DNA of 64,000 bases from JAFGXT01 sp963677165 (GCA_963677165.2 CAXXSX010000002.1:5022001-5086000), one strand, 5' to 3'. Shown: positions 43,249 through 53,328, counted from the stretch's first letter. Made by a program: numbers and translations. Notes: generated by a model not told the origin, from the sequence alone.

Positions 43249-46200
43249 CCGTAACCTCCGCCTCCGGGCGTTTCGATAACGAACACATCGTTTTTTTCAA
43301 CCTGGACGGATGCACATCCGTTCAGGTTTTCTTTTGTCCCGTCAGTACGCAGAATATAATCGTTTCCGCATGCGCCGGGAGCTCCACCAGCCATACCGAG
43401 CGGTGGCAGTTTACGATGTCCCGACAAAATAGCAGCCGACATCTCACGCAGAAAACGTATTTTACGAATCACGCCATCGCCGCCGCGATAAAGTCCGTTG
43501 CCGCCGCTACCGCGACGGATAGCAAACTCTTCAAGAAGCACCGGAAAACGGTTTTCAAATATTTCAGGATCAGTGATCCGGGAATTAGTCATATGAGTCT
43601 GAACGGCACTTGTGCCACAAAATTCCGGCATCGCACCGCTGCCGCCGCAAACTGTTTCGTAATACTGACACTGATCATCTCCGAATGTAAAATTATTCAT
43701 GGTTCCCTGCGATGCGGCACAAACTTCCAGCGCGCCAAGTATCGCGTCCACCACATACTGCGAAGTTTCAACATTGCCCGCCACCACCGCCGCGGGAAAT
43801 TCCGGACGCAGCATTGAACCTTCAGGCACAACTATTGTAATAGGCCGAAGACAACCGGAATTCAACGGAATGTCCGCCGCGACAAGGCATCGGAATACAT
43901 ACAGCACCGCCGATTGAACAACCGCAAACGGCGCGTTAAAATTATTATTTAACTGAGCAGACGTACCGGTAAAATCAATTTCAGCTGAGCGCTGTTCTGT
44001 ATTAACTTTCACATCCACATTGATTTCTGCACCATTGTCCATTTGATAGCGAAAAGAACCATCAGCAAGACGGCTTACTACTCGTCGCACCATTTCTTCG
44101 GCATTATTTTTAACGTGCTGAACATACGCCGAAACCACCTCTGTCGTATAATGCTTTATAAGCAGTTCAAGTTCTTTGATTCCACGCTGATTGGCGGCAA
44201 TCTGAGCTTTTAGATCGGCAATATTCTGTTCCTGGTTACGAGCAGGATAGGCCCCACTACTCAAAGCGTCACGCAATTCGGTCTCCATAAACTGACCATC
44301 TTTTACCAGCTCGAAGCATTCAAAGAGGATACCTTCTTCGTCAATGGTCACACTGTCAGACGGAATTGAACCGGGCGTACGTCCACCGATATCAGCATGA
44401 TGTCCGCGCGATGCCAGGAAATATTCAACCTGCCCTGCGGGATTGAAGTAAGGCGTAATAACGGTAAGATCCGGCAGATGGGTACCGCCGTTATAAGGAG
44501 AATTCATCAGAAACACATCTCCCGCCCCAATGTGTCCGTTACGGGTACGAATTAACGCCCGGACAGTCTCTGACATAGCGCCCAAATGCACCGGAATATG
44601 CGGTGCGTTGGCAATCAGTTCGCCCTCGTGATCAAACAGGGCACAGGAGAAATCCAGCCGTTCACGGATGTTAACCGATGCGGCAGTATTTTGTAAAGTA
44701 TAACCCATCTGCTCTGCTACCGACATGAATTTACGGTTGAATATCTCAAGCAACATAGGATCAACATCGGTTCCGGCGGCAGTCTCCAACATGCCATCCG
44801 AAGAGGCATTGTGTTCAAGAATAATATGCTGATAATTATTTATTGAGGCTTCCCAGCCGGGTTCAATTACAATGGTGGAATTCTGTTCGATTATAATTGC
44901 GGGACCGACGATCCGGTGTCCAAAGCACAGACTATCCCGCAGGTATACGGGAGTATCAAGATATGCGCCATTGAAATAGACCCGACGCAAACATTCCGAC
45001 TCAACCGGCCGAGGATTATTAAGCGTTTCAGACATCACTTCTGGCGGAGCCGGTTCATGCCCGATAAACTCAGCAGCCACCGACTCGACAATCATTTTAC
45101 GCTCTTTACTGATAAAGCCAAAACGCTGATGATGAAGCACCTCAAACGCGGTTACGCATTCCGGCAGGTCTGTTGCCATATCCACCGGCAATGCCGTATC
45201 GGTTCCCTCATACCTGATATACAAACTCCGCCTGACACTGATCGCTTCCGGGGGCACCCCTTGAGCCGTCAGTTCCGCGATGCCTTCCGGTTCCAGTTCG
45301 GTAAAAATCTCATTCAGCCCATCCATAAGCTCCGGCTCAACAAAACGCTCAACAAAGCGGTCACGGATAATTCTGCGTTCAGCCAGCCCCATACCATAAG
45401 CGGAAAGTACTCCAGCCAACGGATGCAGCAGTATCCGTTTTATACCTAGAACTTCAGCCACCCGACAGGCATGCTGACCTCCCGCCCCGCCAAAGCAGCA
45501 CAGGGCATACTCACGGATATTAAAACCCCGCCGCACAGAAATATGCTTTATCGCGTCCGCCATATTTTCAACGGCAATATTCAAAAAGTCTTCCGCCACC
45601 TGTTCCGGCGTACGCAAATCCTCGAATTCATTATTAATCTGCTCGGTAAGTCCGGCAAAACGATCTCTCACAGCCTCTAAATCCAATGGCTGATCAGCAG
45701 CCGGGCCAAAGATTGTCGGAAAGAATTCGGGCAGGATTCTTCCAAGCATCACATTGCAGTCAGTCACCGCCAGGGGGCCGCCGCGACGATAACATACCGG
45801 TCCGGGATCGGCCCCGGCCGAGTCCGGCCCCACAGTCATTCGCAGTCCATCAAAATTCAACAGCGACCCGCCTCCGGCCGCAACAGTATGAATTCGCAGC
45901 ATCGGAGCACGCAGACGCACTCCCGCCACCTCCGTTTCATAAACCCGTTCGTATTCACCATCATAGTGCGCGGTATCGGTAGATGTGCCCCCCATATCAA
46001 AAGTTATTATCTTATCAAATCCGGCAAGACGGCTCACCGCAACAGCACCGACAATTCCACCGGCGGGCCCGGAAAGAATACAATCGCGCCCCCGGAAAGA
46101 ATCAGCCTCAATCAACCCACCATGAGACTGCATAAACATGATTTCAGTAGGACAAGACGACTCATCAAAACCATTGCGTACCCGATCAACATATCGCCGC

Positions 46201-46853
46201 AACAGCGGAGAGAGATAGGCATCAACAACAGTTGTATCGCCGCGTCCGACAATACGGATCAGCGGACTAACCTGATGCGAAAGCGATATCTGTTCAAAAC
46301 CGATTTCATCTGCAATCTTCCCGATCATTTTCTCGTATTCAGGAAAGTTATAAGCATGCATGAGAACAACCGCAAGCGAACGAATCCCCTTGTTATAAAC
46401 GTCCAGCAACTGATTGTGAATCAAGTCATAATCCGGTTCACAGACAGGGTTCCCGGCAGCATCAACTCTGGCGTCAACCTCTATAACTTCGGAATAAAGC
46501 AGTTCAGGCAGGATAATCTTAAGCGCAAAGATGTCAGGACGGTTCTGACTACCGATCCGCAGCAAATCCTGCAGTCCGCGATTAATGACCAGTACGGTAT
46601 TTTCGCCCTTGCGTTCGAGCAGTGCATTGGTCCCGACCGTTGTTCCCATCTTAACATGTTTAACCATATCAGACGGAATATCGCCATCAGGCACAACTCC
46701 GATATAACCACGAATCCCCTGTAGAGCGGCATCATCATAACACTCGGGATTTTCGGACAAAAGCTTTCGCGTATGCAGTTTGCCATCGGGTGCAACCGCT
46801 ACAATATCGGTAAAGGTTCCTCCCCGATCAATCCAGAACCGCCATTTATCCAC
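43236..46853 (-). CDS. 5-oxoprolinase (ATP-hydrolysing), fused HyuA-HyuB type
   Basis: A 1205-residue single-chain enzyme. Residues 1 to about 690 are the hydantoinase A/oxoprolinase part, starting WRFWIDRGGTFTDIVAV, with FDMGGTSTDTAHYDG (ASKHA-like nucleotide site) and GGAGGQHAC. Residues about 694-1205 are the HyuB part ('MSVAEQMGYTLQNTAASVNIRERLDFS', 'SRGHHADIGG', 'GGTHLPDLT'). The start is close to eukaryotic OPLAH. The enzyme opens 5-oxoproline to glutamate using ATP and salvages glutathione or spontaneous pyroglutamate; hydantoin or acetone carboxylation are other uses in the superfamily. GTG start at 46853 with AGGAG 6 bases upstream. Its stop overlaps the end of the GH13 gene. Confidence 0.92.
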   Translation of the reverse strand: MDKWRFWIDRGGTFTDIVAVAPDGKLHTRKLLSENPECYDDAALQGIRGYIGVVPDGDIPSDMVKHVKMGTTVGTNALLERKGENTVLVINRGLQDLLRIGSQNRPDIFALKIILPELLYSEVIEVDARVDAAGNPVCEPDYDLIHNQLLDVYNKGIRSLAVVLMHAYNFPEYEKMIGKIADEIGFEQISLSHQVSPLIRIVGRGDTTVVDAYLSPLLRRYVDRVRNGFDESSCPTEIMFMQSHGGLIEADSFRGRDCILSGPAGGIVGAVAVSRLAGFDKIITFDMGGTSTDTAHYDGEYERVYETEVAGVRLRAPMLRIHTVAAGGGSLLNFDGLRMTVGPDSAGADPGPVCYRRGGPLAVTDCNVMLGRILPEFFPTIFGPAADQPLDLEAVRDRFAGLTEQINNEFEDLRTPEQVAEDFLNIAVENMADAIKHISVRRGFNIREYALCCFGGAGGQHACRVAEVLGIKRILLHPLAGVLSAYGMGLAERRIIRDRFVERFVEPELMDGLNEIFTELEPEGIAELTAQGVPPEAISVRRSLYIRYEGTDTALPVDMATDLPECVTAFEVLHHQRFGFISKERKMIVESVAAEFIGHEPAPPEVMSETLNNPRPVESECLRRVYFNGAYLDTPVYLRDSLCFGHRIVGPAIIIEQNSTIVIEPGWEASINNYQHIILEHNASSDGMLETAAGTDVDPMLLEIFNRKFMSVAEQMGYTLQNTAASVNIRERLDFSCALFDHEGELIANAPHIPVHLGAMSETVRALIRTRNGHIGAGDVFLMNSPYNGGTHLPDLTVITPYFNPAGQVEYFLASRGHHADIGGRTPGSIPSDSVTIDEEGILFECFELVKDGQFMETELRDALSSGAYPARNQEQNIADLKAQIAANQRGIKELELLIKHYTTEVVSAYVQHVKNNAEEMVRRVVSRLADGSFRYQMDNGAEINVDVKVNTEQRSAEIDFTGTSAQLNNNFNAPFAVVQSAVLYVFRCLVAADIPLNSGCLRPITIVVPEGSMLRPEFPAAVVAGNVETSQYVVDAILGALEVCAASQGTMNNFTFGDDQCQYYETVCGGSGAMPEFCGTSAVQTHMTNSRITDPEIFENRFPVLLEEFAIRRGSGGNGLYRGGDGVIRKIRFLREMSAAILSGHRKLPPLGMAGGAPGACGNDYILRTDGTKENLNGCASVQVEKNDVFVIETPGGGGYGYAE

Positions 46854-46942
46854 ACCAGACTCCTTGTTCGCTATTCAACATAAAAGATTATAATATTAAT
46901 AAAACCATAAAAATCAACTTAACCTTGAAAATAAGCTCATCA

Positions 46943-46954
46943 AATGATATCATT
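46943..46954. promoter_or_regulatory. Perfect 12-bp palindrome between the divergent oxoprolinase and glycosyltransferase genes
   Basis: AATGATATCATT, followed by TATAATATG, in a 148-bp divergent intergenic region. The symmetry fits a regulator dyad, but no regulator gene is adjacent and the region is very AT-rich. Confidence 0.25.
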
Positions 46955-47001
46955 ATAATATGTGATTAATCAGTTTGATTATTACCAACACGGGGCGGGC
47001 A

Positions 47002-48171
47002 ATGAAGCAAGCGATAATTTACAAAGGTGATTTTGCATACGACTTAGGTAATGCCTTTGGACAAGAGATGGCTTCAGGATTAAATACCTGTGATTATGAA
47101 ACGGTCTTTTTCGATCTGCGTGACCCTGCTCAGCGCCAACTGCTTTCAGACAGAAAATTCTATGAAGATTATGATCTGATCTTTTCGATTAACGCAATAT
47201 GCCCATTTGTCAGTAAAGATGATTTCAGGTTTTATCGCGATACCGGATGTGTATTTTTCTCAATGCTGATTGATCCTCCGCTACTGCAATATCCCAGGCT
47301 ATTCATGAACAACGATATTCTTACATGTATTGACCGGAGTCATTTACGCTTTTTAAAAAAATATTTTCCAGAAATAAAAGCACAACCACAACTGTTACTC
47401 CATGGCGGTTCCGTCCCCTCGGAACCAACCTCTCCTAACAACCGCCAATATAATGTAATATTTCCCGGCACCTTTAACCCGCCGGAAACAACTTTTGAAA
47501 AAATCATGTCACTGCCACTCTCTATCAAAGACACATTGATGGAAGCAGCAGACATCCTGCTGACGTCAGACACCGTTACAACCTTTGACGCGCTTGAACT
47601 GGTTATGAGTCGGAGTGGAATTAATCTGGCAGACAACAAACTGGTATTCCGACTGCTAATAACCTATTATCCCCTGCTGAATAAATTCATCCGTCTGGAA
47701 AAGAGAATCCGGTGTTTGCGCAGCCTGGATCAAGCGGGAATAAAAGTGGATATATGGGGAAATAACTGGCCGGACAACATGTTTAAAAATCATGTAATTC
47801 ATCCGGCTGTCAGCTATAATGAGATGAACCGGATTATGACTCAGGCAAAAATCGTTCTTGATCTGGGATTTTATGAAGACGGGTCTCATGAACGGATATT
47901 CACCGCAATGCTGAGTGGAGCAGTTGCATTAGCGATGGAAAACAACTATCATCAGGAAAACTTTACAGATAATGAGGATATTATCTTGTATAAATTTCCA
48001 GAATTCAACAAGCTGCCGATACGTCTGAGCGGTCTACTTGAAAACGACGAGAAGCGAATGCAGATTGCAGAAGCCGGCAGAATTAAAGCAGAACAAAACC
48101 ACACCTGGCAGCACCGTGCCAAAACAGTACTGGACTATGTAAATGAATTTAAAAAGAACTATCCGAGATAA
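47002..48171 (+). CDS. Glycosyltransferase, family 1 / CgeB-like (PF13524 type)
   Basis: A 389-residue protein. The C-terminal part, VSYNEMNRIMTQAKIVLDLG, SHERIFTAMLSGAVALAMEN, 'EDIILYKFPEFNKLPIRLSGLL' and 'KAEQNHTWQHRAKTVLDY', is the Glyco_trans_1_2 module of CgeB-like enzymes; the N-terminal half is a divergent Rossmann-like domain. The acceptor is unknown; spore-coat and surface-glycan enzymes belong to this family, and the context offers no clue. Start at ATG 47002 chosen over an upstream TTG at 46975 because GGCGGG directly precedes it. Its end overlaps the next gene by 29 bp. Confidence 0.75.
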   Translation: MKQAIIYKGDFAYDLGNAFGQEMASGLNTCDYETVFFDLRDPAQRQLLSDRKFYEDYDLIFSINAICPFVSKDDFRFYRDTGCVFFSMLIDPPLLQYPRLFMNNDILTCIDRSHLRFLKKYFPEIKAQPQLLLHGGSVPSEPTSPNNRQYNVIFPGTFNPPETTFEKIMSLPLSIKDTLMEAADILLTSDTVTTFDALELVMSRSGINLADNKLVFRLLITYYPLLNKFIRLEKRIRCLRSLDQAGIKVDIWGNNWPDNMFKNHVIHPAVSYNEMNRIMTQAKIVLDLGFYEDGSHERIFTAMLSGAVALAMENNYHQENFTDNEDIILYKFPEFNKLPIRLSGLLENDEKRMQIAEAGRIKAEQNHTWQHRAKTVLDYVNEFKKNYPR

Positions 48172-48517
48172 AGCAATTAACACCGGCCTTTCCGGCAAAT
48201 ATCAAATATATCATCCGGCTTCCGGACTGATTATTCTGATTCTTGATTATATCTTCTTTACCGGAGAAGTATTTCTCGTTACAGCCCCTGTATCTATAGG
48301 GCTGTTGTTCTTTTTCACCTTTCTGCTGTTAATTTTTATCCAGCGTAAATACGGCAGGGACTCATGGTTCAAAGCCCTGCTTAAGGCAGTAGCCGGAGCA
48401 ATTGTCACTTCTATTCCTACTCCGATATTTGGAACCATTATGGGCTCACTGATTCTGGCGGTATCCGGTCTGAACAATACAAAAAAACTAAACTCAGATA
48501 CCCCGAAAAATACTTGA
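48143..48517 (+). CDS. Small membrane protein, unknown function
   Basis: A 124-residue protein with two or three membrane helices (about 28-50, 52-70 and 82-108) and a basic N-terminus. The stretch 'AGAIVTSIPTPIFGTIMGSLILAVSGL' near 85-110 resembles the small-residue repeats of small pore-like or scaffold membrane proteins, but I do not recognise the family. It overlaps the glycosyltransferase gene by 29 bp, suggesting translational coupling and perhaps a shared envelope task. Only a weak ribosome site is visible. Confidence 0.6.
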   Translation: MNLKRTIRDKAINTGLSGKYQIYHPASGLIILILDYIFFTGEVFLVTAPVSIGLLFFFTFLLLIFIQRKYGRDSWFKALLKAVAGAIVTSIPTPIFGTIMGSLILAVSGLNNTKKLNSDTPKNT

Positions 48518-48583
48518 ATTCTAAAAACTTTGAAATATTATAAAGTCAAGAGCTAAATTTTATTTTATATAAGGGGATTCATC

Positions 48584-50782
48584 ATGTTGAAAAAGCTTGG
48601 GATTACCGCCGGAGTGGTCGTAATAATTGCAGCGATTTCTCTGGCGATACACTTCAGTTCAAATACACGCAAACAACCGACAGAGGAAAAGCCGACACTG
48701 TCACCAGAACAGACATCCATTCAGGATAGTGCTCCTCCCAAATCCAATGAAACGGATGCGGTAATACATCAGCCCCGCAAATTCAAAGAAATCTATAAAT
48801 CCGGCGTACTTCGCGTCTTATCCATAAGATCGGACGAACTAACAGGACTCCCCAGATCGGAATCTCCAACTCAGCGGGAATTGCGAATGTTAAAGGGCTT
48901 TGCCGAGTGGCTGAAGCTGAAAATGGAAGTAATCTGGCTTGATGACTTTGATCAGCTTATTCCTGAATTGCTAAATGGCCGTGGAGACATTATTGCCGCT
49001 TCCATGACCATCACTGATATTCGCCGTCGCAAGATAAGTTTTTCAAAGCCGATAAACCATACCCGTGAGCATCTGGTTACATCCACCTCAACTCAATTCG
49101 CAGGGTTGCCGGACATTTCCGGACAGACGATTGTTATTGAACGCGGAACAACCTACTGGGACAGCGTAAATAAACTCCGAAAAAAGTTTCCTGATATAAA
49201 AATCATCTCCAGTACTGACGACACCGAAGAACTTCTCTACCAGGCAGGAATCGGTAAAATTAAATACACGGTAAGCGATGAACTGTTTCTGGAAAATTAC
49301 AACAAGTATCGCCAGGATATAAAATCAGTTTACACTTTCCCCGATCAACGCTATATCGCCTTTGGTATGAATAAAGGCACTCTTTCCCTACAAAAACTGC
49401 TGAATACCTTTATTGAACGGGAACTGAAAATATATAGCCGCAAACGATATACTGACGATCTCCCCGGTTTAAAGAAAAGAAACATACTGCGCGTAATCAC
49501 CCGTGACAATCCAATTAACTATTTTATCAGCCGTGGAACTTTAATGGGATTTGAATATGAACTGGCAAAAAAATTCGCCGAAGAAAATAATATGGAACTG
49601 TCAATGGTTGTAGCTCCAAGCTGGAAAACCATGCAGCCCTGGCTGATTGAAGGATGCGGAGATATTATTGCCTCTTCAATGAGCTATATTCCATCGCGGA
49701 CCTATGATAAAAATATTTCCATGTGCTACCCCTACACCTATATTCGAGAGGTTATTGTCACACGCAAAAATGACAACTCCATCAAATCTGCCAAAGACCT
49801 GGAAAACCGGACATTTGCCGTCAGAATGAGCAGTTCATACTGGCAAACCCTGAAACAACTCAGGGAAATGGGAATAAAATTTAAAACTCGCGCTGTTCCT
49901 GAAGATATTGAATCATATGAAATACTGAATGGCATTGCAAAGGGAAAGTACGATATAACCTTGGTTGACGATGTAATTTACAACATAAAAAAACAATCTA
50001 CCAACAATATCAAAACTGTATTTTCTGTGGGAAAGCCCAAACGTTATTCCTGGATCGTCCGTTCATCAAACCCGAAATTACGCCTTGCGATCAATAATTT
50101 CTTCAAAAAAATTATCCATACGGATTTCTACAAAAAACTGTATCAAAAATACTGCCTGCCCTCAAAGATTTCGAAAGAAAATATTTCAAAAGCGAATGAA
50201 CAAAAACAATTTATTATTTCCAAATACGATCGAATAGTCAAAAAGTATGCAAGGGATCGCAATATGAACTGGTGTATGGTATCTTCTCAAATTTTTCATG
50301 AAAGTACCTTTGACCCGAAAGCAGAATCCAGCGTAGGCGCCAAAGGGCTGATGCAGTTAATGCCTTTTACAGCTAAGGAAATGGGATGTACGAATCCGTT
50401 TCATCCGGAACAGAATGTCAAAGCCGGCACCGGCTATCTCGCGAAACTGCGAAAACGATTTTCCGGCAATTCTTCCCTGCAAAATAAGACATGCTTTGCT
50501 CTTGCCGGTTATAACGGCGGAATCGGACACGTTTATGACGCCAGAAAAATCGCGGCGGAAAGCGGACTGAATCCGAATGTCTGGAAAGGAAATGTTGAAG
50601 TCGGCATGAAAAAGCTCGCGGAACGCAAATACGCCTCCCGCGCCCGATATGGATTCTGCCGAGGCGACATGATCTCTAAATATGTAAATGACATTCTGAC
50701 AACCAATCGAAAATTCGAACAACAAGCTACCGAAAAGTCAAATACGATTCCAGGTCCGGCAGAATCAATAAATAGCCAGTGA
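48584..50782 (+). CDS. MltF-like lytic transglycosylase with two solute-binding domains
   Basis: A 732-residue envelope protein. An N-terminal membrane anchor or signal (5-24) and a Pro/Ser/Thr-rich linker are followed by two periplasmic solute-binding (SBP_bac_3) modules: about 60-295 ('SGVLRVLSIRSDELTG', 'GRGDIIAASMTIT', 'RRRKISFSKP') and about 300-530 ('LRVITRDNPINYFI', 'GCGDIIASSMSYIPSR', 'GKYDITLVDDVIY'). An SLT domain follows from about 545 with the catalytic Glu in FHESTFDP (about residue 573), GAKGLMQLMP and ALAGYNGG. MltF of E. coli has a single such module that regulates the muramidase in response to peptides; this one has two. It probably cleaves peptidoglycan under ligand control. 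Monocistronic or before ppiB. Confidence 0.88.
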   Translation: MLKKLGITAGVVVIIAAISLAIHFSSNTRKQPTEEKPTLSPEQTSIQDSAPPKSNETDAVIHQPRKFKEIYKSGVLRVLSIRSDELTGLPRSESPTQRELRMLKGFAEWLKLKMEVIWLDDFDQLIPELLNGRGDIIAASMTITDIRRRKISFSKPINHTREHLVTSTSTQFAGLPDISGQTIVIERGTTYWDSVNKLRKKFPDIKIISSTDDTEELLYQAGIGKIKYTVSDELFLENYNKYRQDIKSVYTFPDQRYIAFGMNKGTLSLQKLLNTFIERELKIYSRKRYTDDLPGLKKRNILRVITRDNPINYFISRGTLMGFEYELAKKFAEENNMELSMVVAPSWKTMQPWLIEGCGDIIASSMSYIPSRTYDKNISMCYPYTYIREVIVTRKNDNSIKSAKDLENRTFAVRMSSSYWQTLKQLREMGIKFKTRAVPEDIESYEILNGIAKGKYDITLVDDVIYNIKKQSTNNIKTVFSVGKPKRYSWIVRSSNPKLRLAINNFFKKIIHTDFYKKLYQKYCLPSKISKENISKANEQKQFIISKYDRIVKKYARDRNMNWCMVSSQIFHESTFDPKAESSVGAKGLMQLMPFTAKEMGCTNPFHPEQNVKAGTGYLAKLRKRFSGNSSLQNKTCFALAGYNGGIGHVYDARKIAAESGLNPNVWKGNVEVGMKKLAERKYASRARYGFCRGDMISKYVNDILTTNRKFEQQATEKSNTIPGPAESINSQ

Positions 50783-50878
50783 TGCCGAAAAGTAAACTTG
50801 ACAGCTTGTTTTCACAAAAAAACAGTGCATGTTATAGCGTTACATAACCGTAAAAAAACGAAAGGAAAAACCACGACA

Positions 50879-51370
50879 ATGGTAACGATCAAAACATCTA
50901 TGGGTGATATCAAACTCGAACTGTTCAGTGATGAAGCTCCGGAAACCGTTAAAAACTTTCTTCAGTATGTTGATGATGGTTTCTACAACGGCACTATCTT
51001 TCACCGTGTGATTGATGGTTTTATGGTTCAGGGCGGTGGATTCAACACTGATTTTGAAGAAAAACCAACCCGTGAACCTATCGTAAATGAAGCCGATAAC
51101 CGCTTGAGTAATGATGTCGGAACTGTCGCTATGGCAAGAACAATGGTTATTGACAGCGCTACCAGTCAGTTTTTCATCAATGTAAGTAACAACAACTTCC
51201 TGAATTTTCGCGACAAGTCCCAGCAGGGTTACGGCTACTGCGTCTTCGCCAAAGTTACGGAAGGAATGGATGTTGTCAATAAAATCAAAAAAGTTAAAAC
51301 CGGTTCACGCGGATATCATGACGATGTTCCCCAAGAAGACGTTATTATTGAATCAATCTCCCGCGACTAG
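50879..51370 (+). CDS. ppiB: Peptidyl-prolyl cis-trans isomerase, cyclophilin type
   Basis: A 163-residue cytoplasmic cyclophilin that speeds proline isomerisation in folding proteins. Typical elements: MVTIKTSMGDIKLELF start, FHRVIDGFMVQGGGF (with the catalytic Arg), 'MARTMVIDSATSQFFINV' and a C-terminal 'GYCVFAKVTEGMDVVNKIKKVKT'. No signal peptide, so PpiB rather than the periplasmic PpiA. Start placed at 50879: GAAAGGA lies 12 bases upstream and the family begins there; 27 upstream in-frame codons are unlike any cyclophilin. A metalloprotease gene follows 28 bp later. Confidence 0.94.
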   Translation: MVTIKTSMGDIKLELFSDEAPETVKNFLQYVDDGFYNGTIFHRVIDGFMVQGGGFNTDFEEKPTREPIVNEADNRLSNDVGTVAMARTMVIDSATSQFFINVSNNNFLNFRDKSQQGYGYCVFAKVTEGMDVVNKIKKVKTGSRGYHDDVPQEDVIIESISRD

Positions 51371-51398
51371 TCGAATCGTACGATAACGGATCACGCCA

Positions 51399-52088
51399 AT
51401 GGATATTATTGATGAACTGGTCCGTTCTCCGCGGCGAAAGACTCTGGCGATAATGATTACCCCGGAAGGCAAGGTTGTCGCCAGAGCTCCACAACACATG
51501 CCGGAAAAATATATCCGCGAATTTGTCGAACAGAAAAAATCTCAGATCCTGGCCAAAAAGGAAGAACAACTCCGGCAGAAAGCTCAACGTCCTCCTCCAC
51601 GGCAATTTGTTGAAAACGAAAAGTTTTACTTCAAGGGACAACCATATCCATTACACTTTATTCCAGAAGAAACTGCCGACGCGCCTATCTGGTTCGATAA
51701 TGCTTTCATGATATCTGAAAACTATAAATTCCGTGTAAAAAAGCTTATGCTGGGCTGGTATTTCATATCTGCCGAAACAATTATCACAGAACGCGTTAAA
51801 CTATACACCGACGCCTTTAATCTAAAATACGGCAGAATTAAGATTGCCGACACAAAGAGCCAATGGGGGTCATGTTCTCGGACCGGCAACTTGAGTTTTT
51901 CCTGGAAACTGGTCATGCACCCCACCCGCATTATCGATTATGTGGTGGCCCATGAGCTGGCTCATCTGAAAGAAATGAACCACTCAAAGAATTTTTGGAA
52001 ACAGGTTGAAAAAATGTATCCGGAATACAAAGAGTCACGCACCTGGCTGAAATCCCGCGGACAGGAAATTTCCCGCAGCTTTAACTAA
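51399..52088 (+). CDS. YgjP-like zinc metallopeptidase (M48 type, DUF45)
   Basis: A 229-residue cytoplasmic protein. The zinc motif is VVAHELAHLKEMNHSKNFW: the two His of HELAH plus the downstream His in NHSKNFW. It is preceded by 'SQWGSCSRTGNLSFSWKLVMHP', and the N-terminal part holds 'RRKTLAIMITPEGKVVARAP'; together these define the YgjP (PF01863) family, relatives of SprT. Its substrate is unknown; some members accompany restriction systems, but this one sits after ppiB as a likely housekeeping protease. Length and motifs are intact. Confidence 0.88.
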   Translation: MDIIDELVRSPRRKTLAIMITPEGKVVARAPQHMPEKYIREFVEQKKSQILAKKEEQLRQKAQRPPPRQFVENEKFYFKGQPYPLHFIPEETADAPIWFDNAFMISENYKFRVKKLMLGWYFISAETIITERVKLYTDAFNLKYGRIKIADTKSQWGSCSRTGNLSFSWKLVMHPTRIIDYVVAHELAHLKEMNHSKNFWKQVEKMYPEYKESRTWLKSRGQEISRSFN

Positions 52089-52419
52089 CTTCCATGCCGG
52101 ATTTTATCGTCCGCACAACGGACGACGTTACACTTAGAATGGAAAGAAATTTAATTTTATACGTGGTGATATTGGATGCTGTTTTGATTTTTGCAAGATA
52201 TTGGATACCAGAGATAATCTGTATTTTGCAAAGGGAAAACGCCCCCACTCTCTCTCCTCAGAATAGTTCATTTTTAAAATTTTTATCCTCGCTTCATTCT
52301 TAAAATTTCCTCTTTTCTCCAATATTAATTAATTGCCTAACTTGAAAAAATTAGTCAGAGCCTATAATATACAGAATAAAACTTAAGTATCAAAAATAAA
52401 ACCAAGAAGTATTTTATAT
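52089..52419. other. Intergenic region before the TauE/SafE gene
   Basis: No supported gene. A perfect stem-loop, TCGTCCG-CACAA-CGGACGA, stands at 52107-52125 just after the protease stop but lacks a T-run. Near 52180-52240 there is an imperfect inverted repeat around two TTTGCAA boxes. Between about 52267 and 52312 an imperfect tandem repeat of TTCATT(T/C)TTAAAATTT followed by CCTC is seen. Confidence 0.4.
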
Positions 52420-53328
52420 ATGATCGACTACTTGATAAACAATCTTGATAAAATCATCGGCGGCGGCCTGATCGGCTTCATAGTAGGAATATTAACAGGA
52501 CTCTTCGGTGCCGGAGGTGGATTTATTATAACCCCTGCCCTGAATATATTTATCGGTTTACCAATGAACTTCGCGGTTGGTACCAGTTCGTGCCAGGTAA
52601 TGGGAGCCTCGGCATTTTCAATCTATCATCACAAGGGCGACCGTAAAAAAGGTTTGTTTGAAGCAATCATCACCGGTTTAGGCATTCCACTGGGAAGTTA
52701 TCTCGGAACAATTCTGGTGAAACAATTTAAAAACTATGATATGATAAAGATTGCCGGAAGAGAACTTGAACCGGTTAATTTCATTCTTCTTGGAATTTTT
52801 GCCGTATTTCTGCTAATTATCGCCGCATGGCTCCTGTATGATAATCTCATTCACAGCAAGAACAAATCCGCGGACGACAGTGACCACGTTGGACTTCTAT
52901 TCCGCTTCAAAATACCGCCCATGCGTAAATTTGACACCATTCCGGCAGGAGAATTCAGTACCGTAATGCTGGTTATTCTCGGTTTGTTTACCGGTTTTCT
53001 CAGTGGTCTGCTGGGAATCGGAGGAGGAGTGATCATGCTTCCTATGCTGTTTTATCTGGTGGGGCAGGAAACCAAATTCGCAACACAAACAAGCACTTAC
53101 CTGATTCTGCTTTCGGGAACATTCGCGTCTGTCTTTCATGCCATCGATCACAATATCGACTATGCTCTCGCAATAATTCTTATTTTTGGAGCCTTTTTCG
53201 GTGCAAAAATCGGAGCAATCATCAACCATAAAATATCCGCAAAATCAATCCGGCAGTATTTTGGATTTGTTGTTCTTGCTGCCTGGGGTATGGTAATCTT
53301 CAAACTCTACAAAATGATTTACGGCTGA
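52420..53328 (+). CDS. TauE/SafE family permease (sulfite/sulfonate exporter type)
   Basis: A 302-residue membrane protein with about eight helices arranged as an internal duplication. The repeated family motif occurs twice: GLFGAGGGFIITPAL in the first half and GLLGIGGGVIMLPML in the second, each followed by a TSS/TST segment (VGTSSCQ, TQTSTYL). TauE/SafE proteins export or import sulfite, sulfoacetate, or related organic anions. It lies 5' of an Rrf2 regulator and an O-acetylhomoserine sulfhydrylase on the same strand, which supports a sulfur-related cargo. The gap of 414 bp to the regulator implies separate promoters. Confidence 0.9.
   Translation: MIDYLINNLDKIIGGGLIGFIVGILTGLFGAGGGFIITPALNIFIGLPMNFAVGTSSCQVMGASAFSIYHHKGDRKKGLFEAIITGLGIPLGSYLGTILVKQFKNYDMIKIAGRELEPVNFILLGIFAVFLLIIAAWLLYDNLIHSKNKSADDSDHVGLLFRFKIPPMRKFDTIPAGEFSTVMLVILGLFTGFLSGLLGIGGGVIMLPMLFYLVGQETKFATQTSTYLILLSGTFASVFHAIDHNIDYALAIILIFGAFFGAKIGAIINHKISAKSIRQYFGFVVLAAWGMVIFKLYKMIYG

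Noticed and set aside
52094..52303. 69-codon open frame after the YgjP-like protease gene
   Set aside because: It begins 6 bp after the stop with no ribosome site, crosses a stem-loop and shows no family resemblance.
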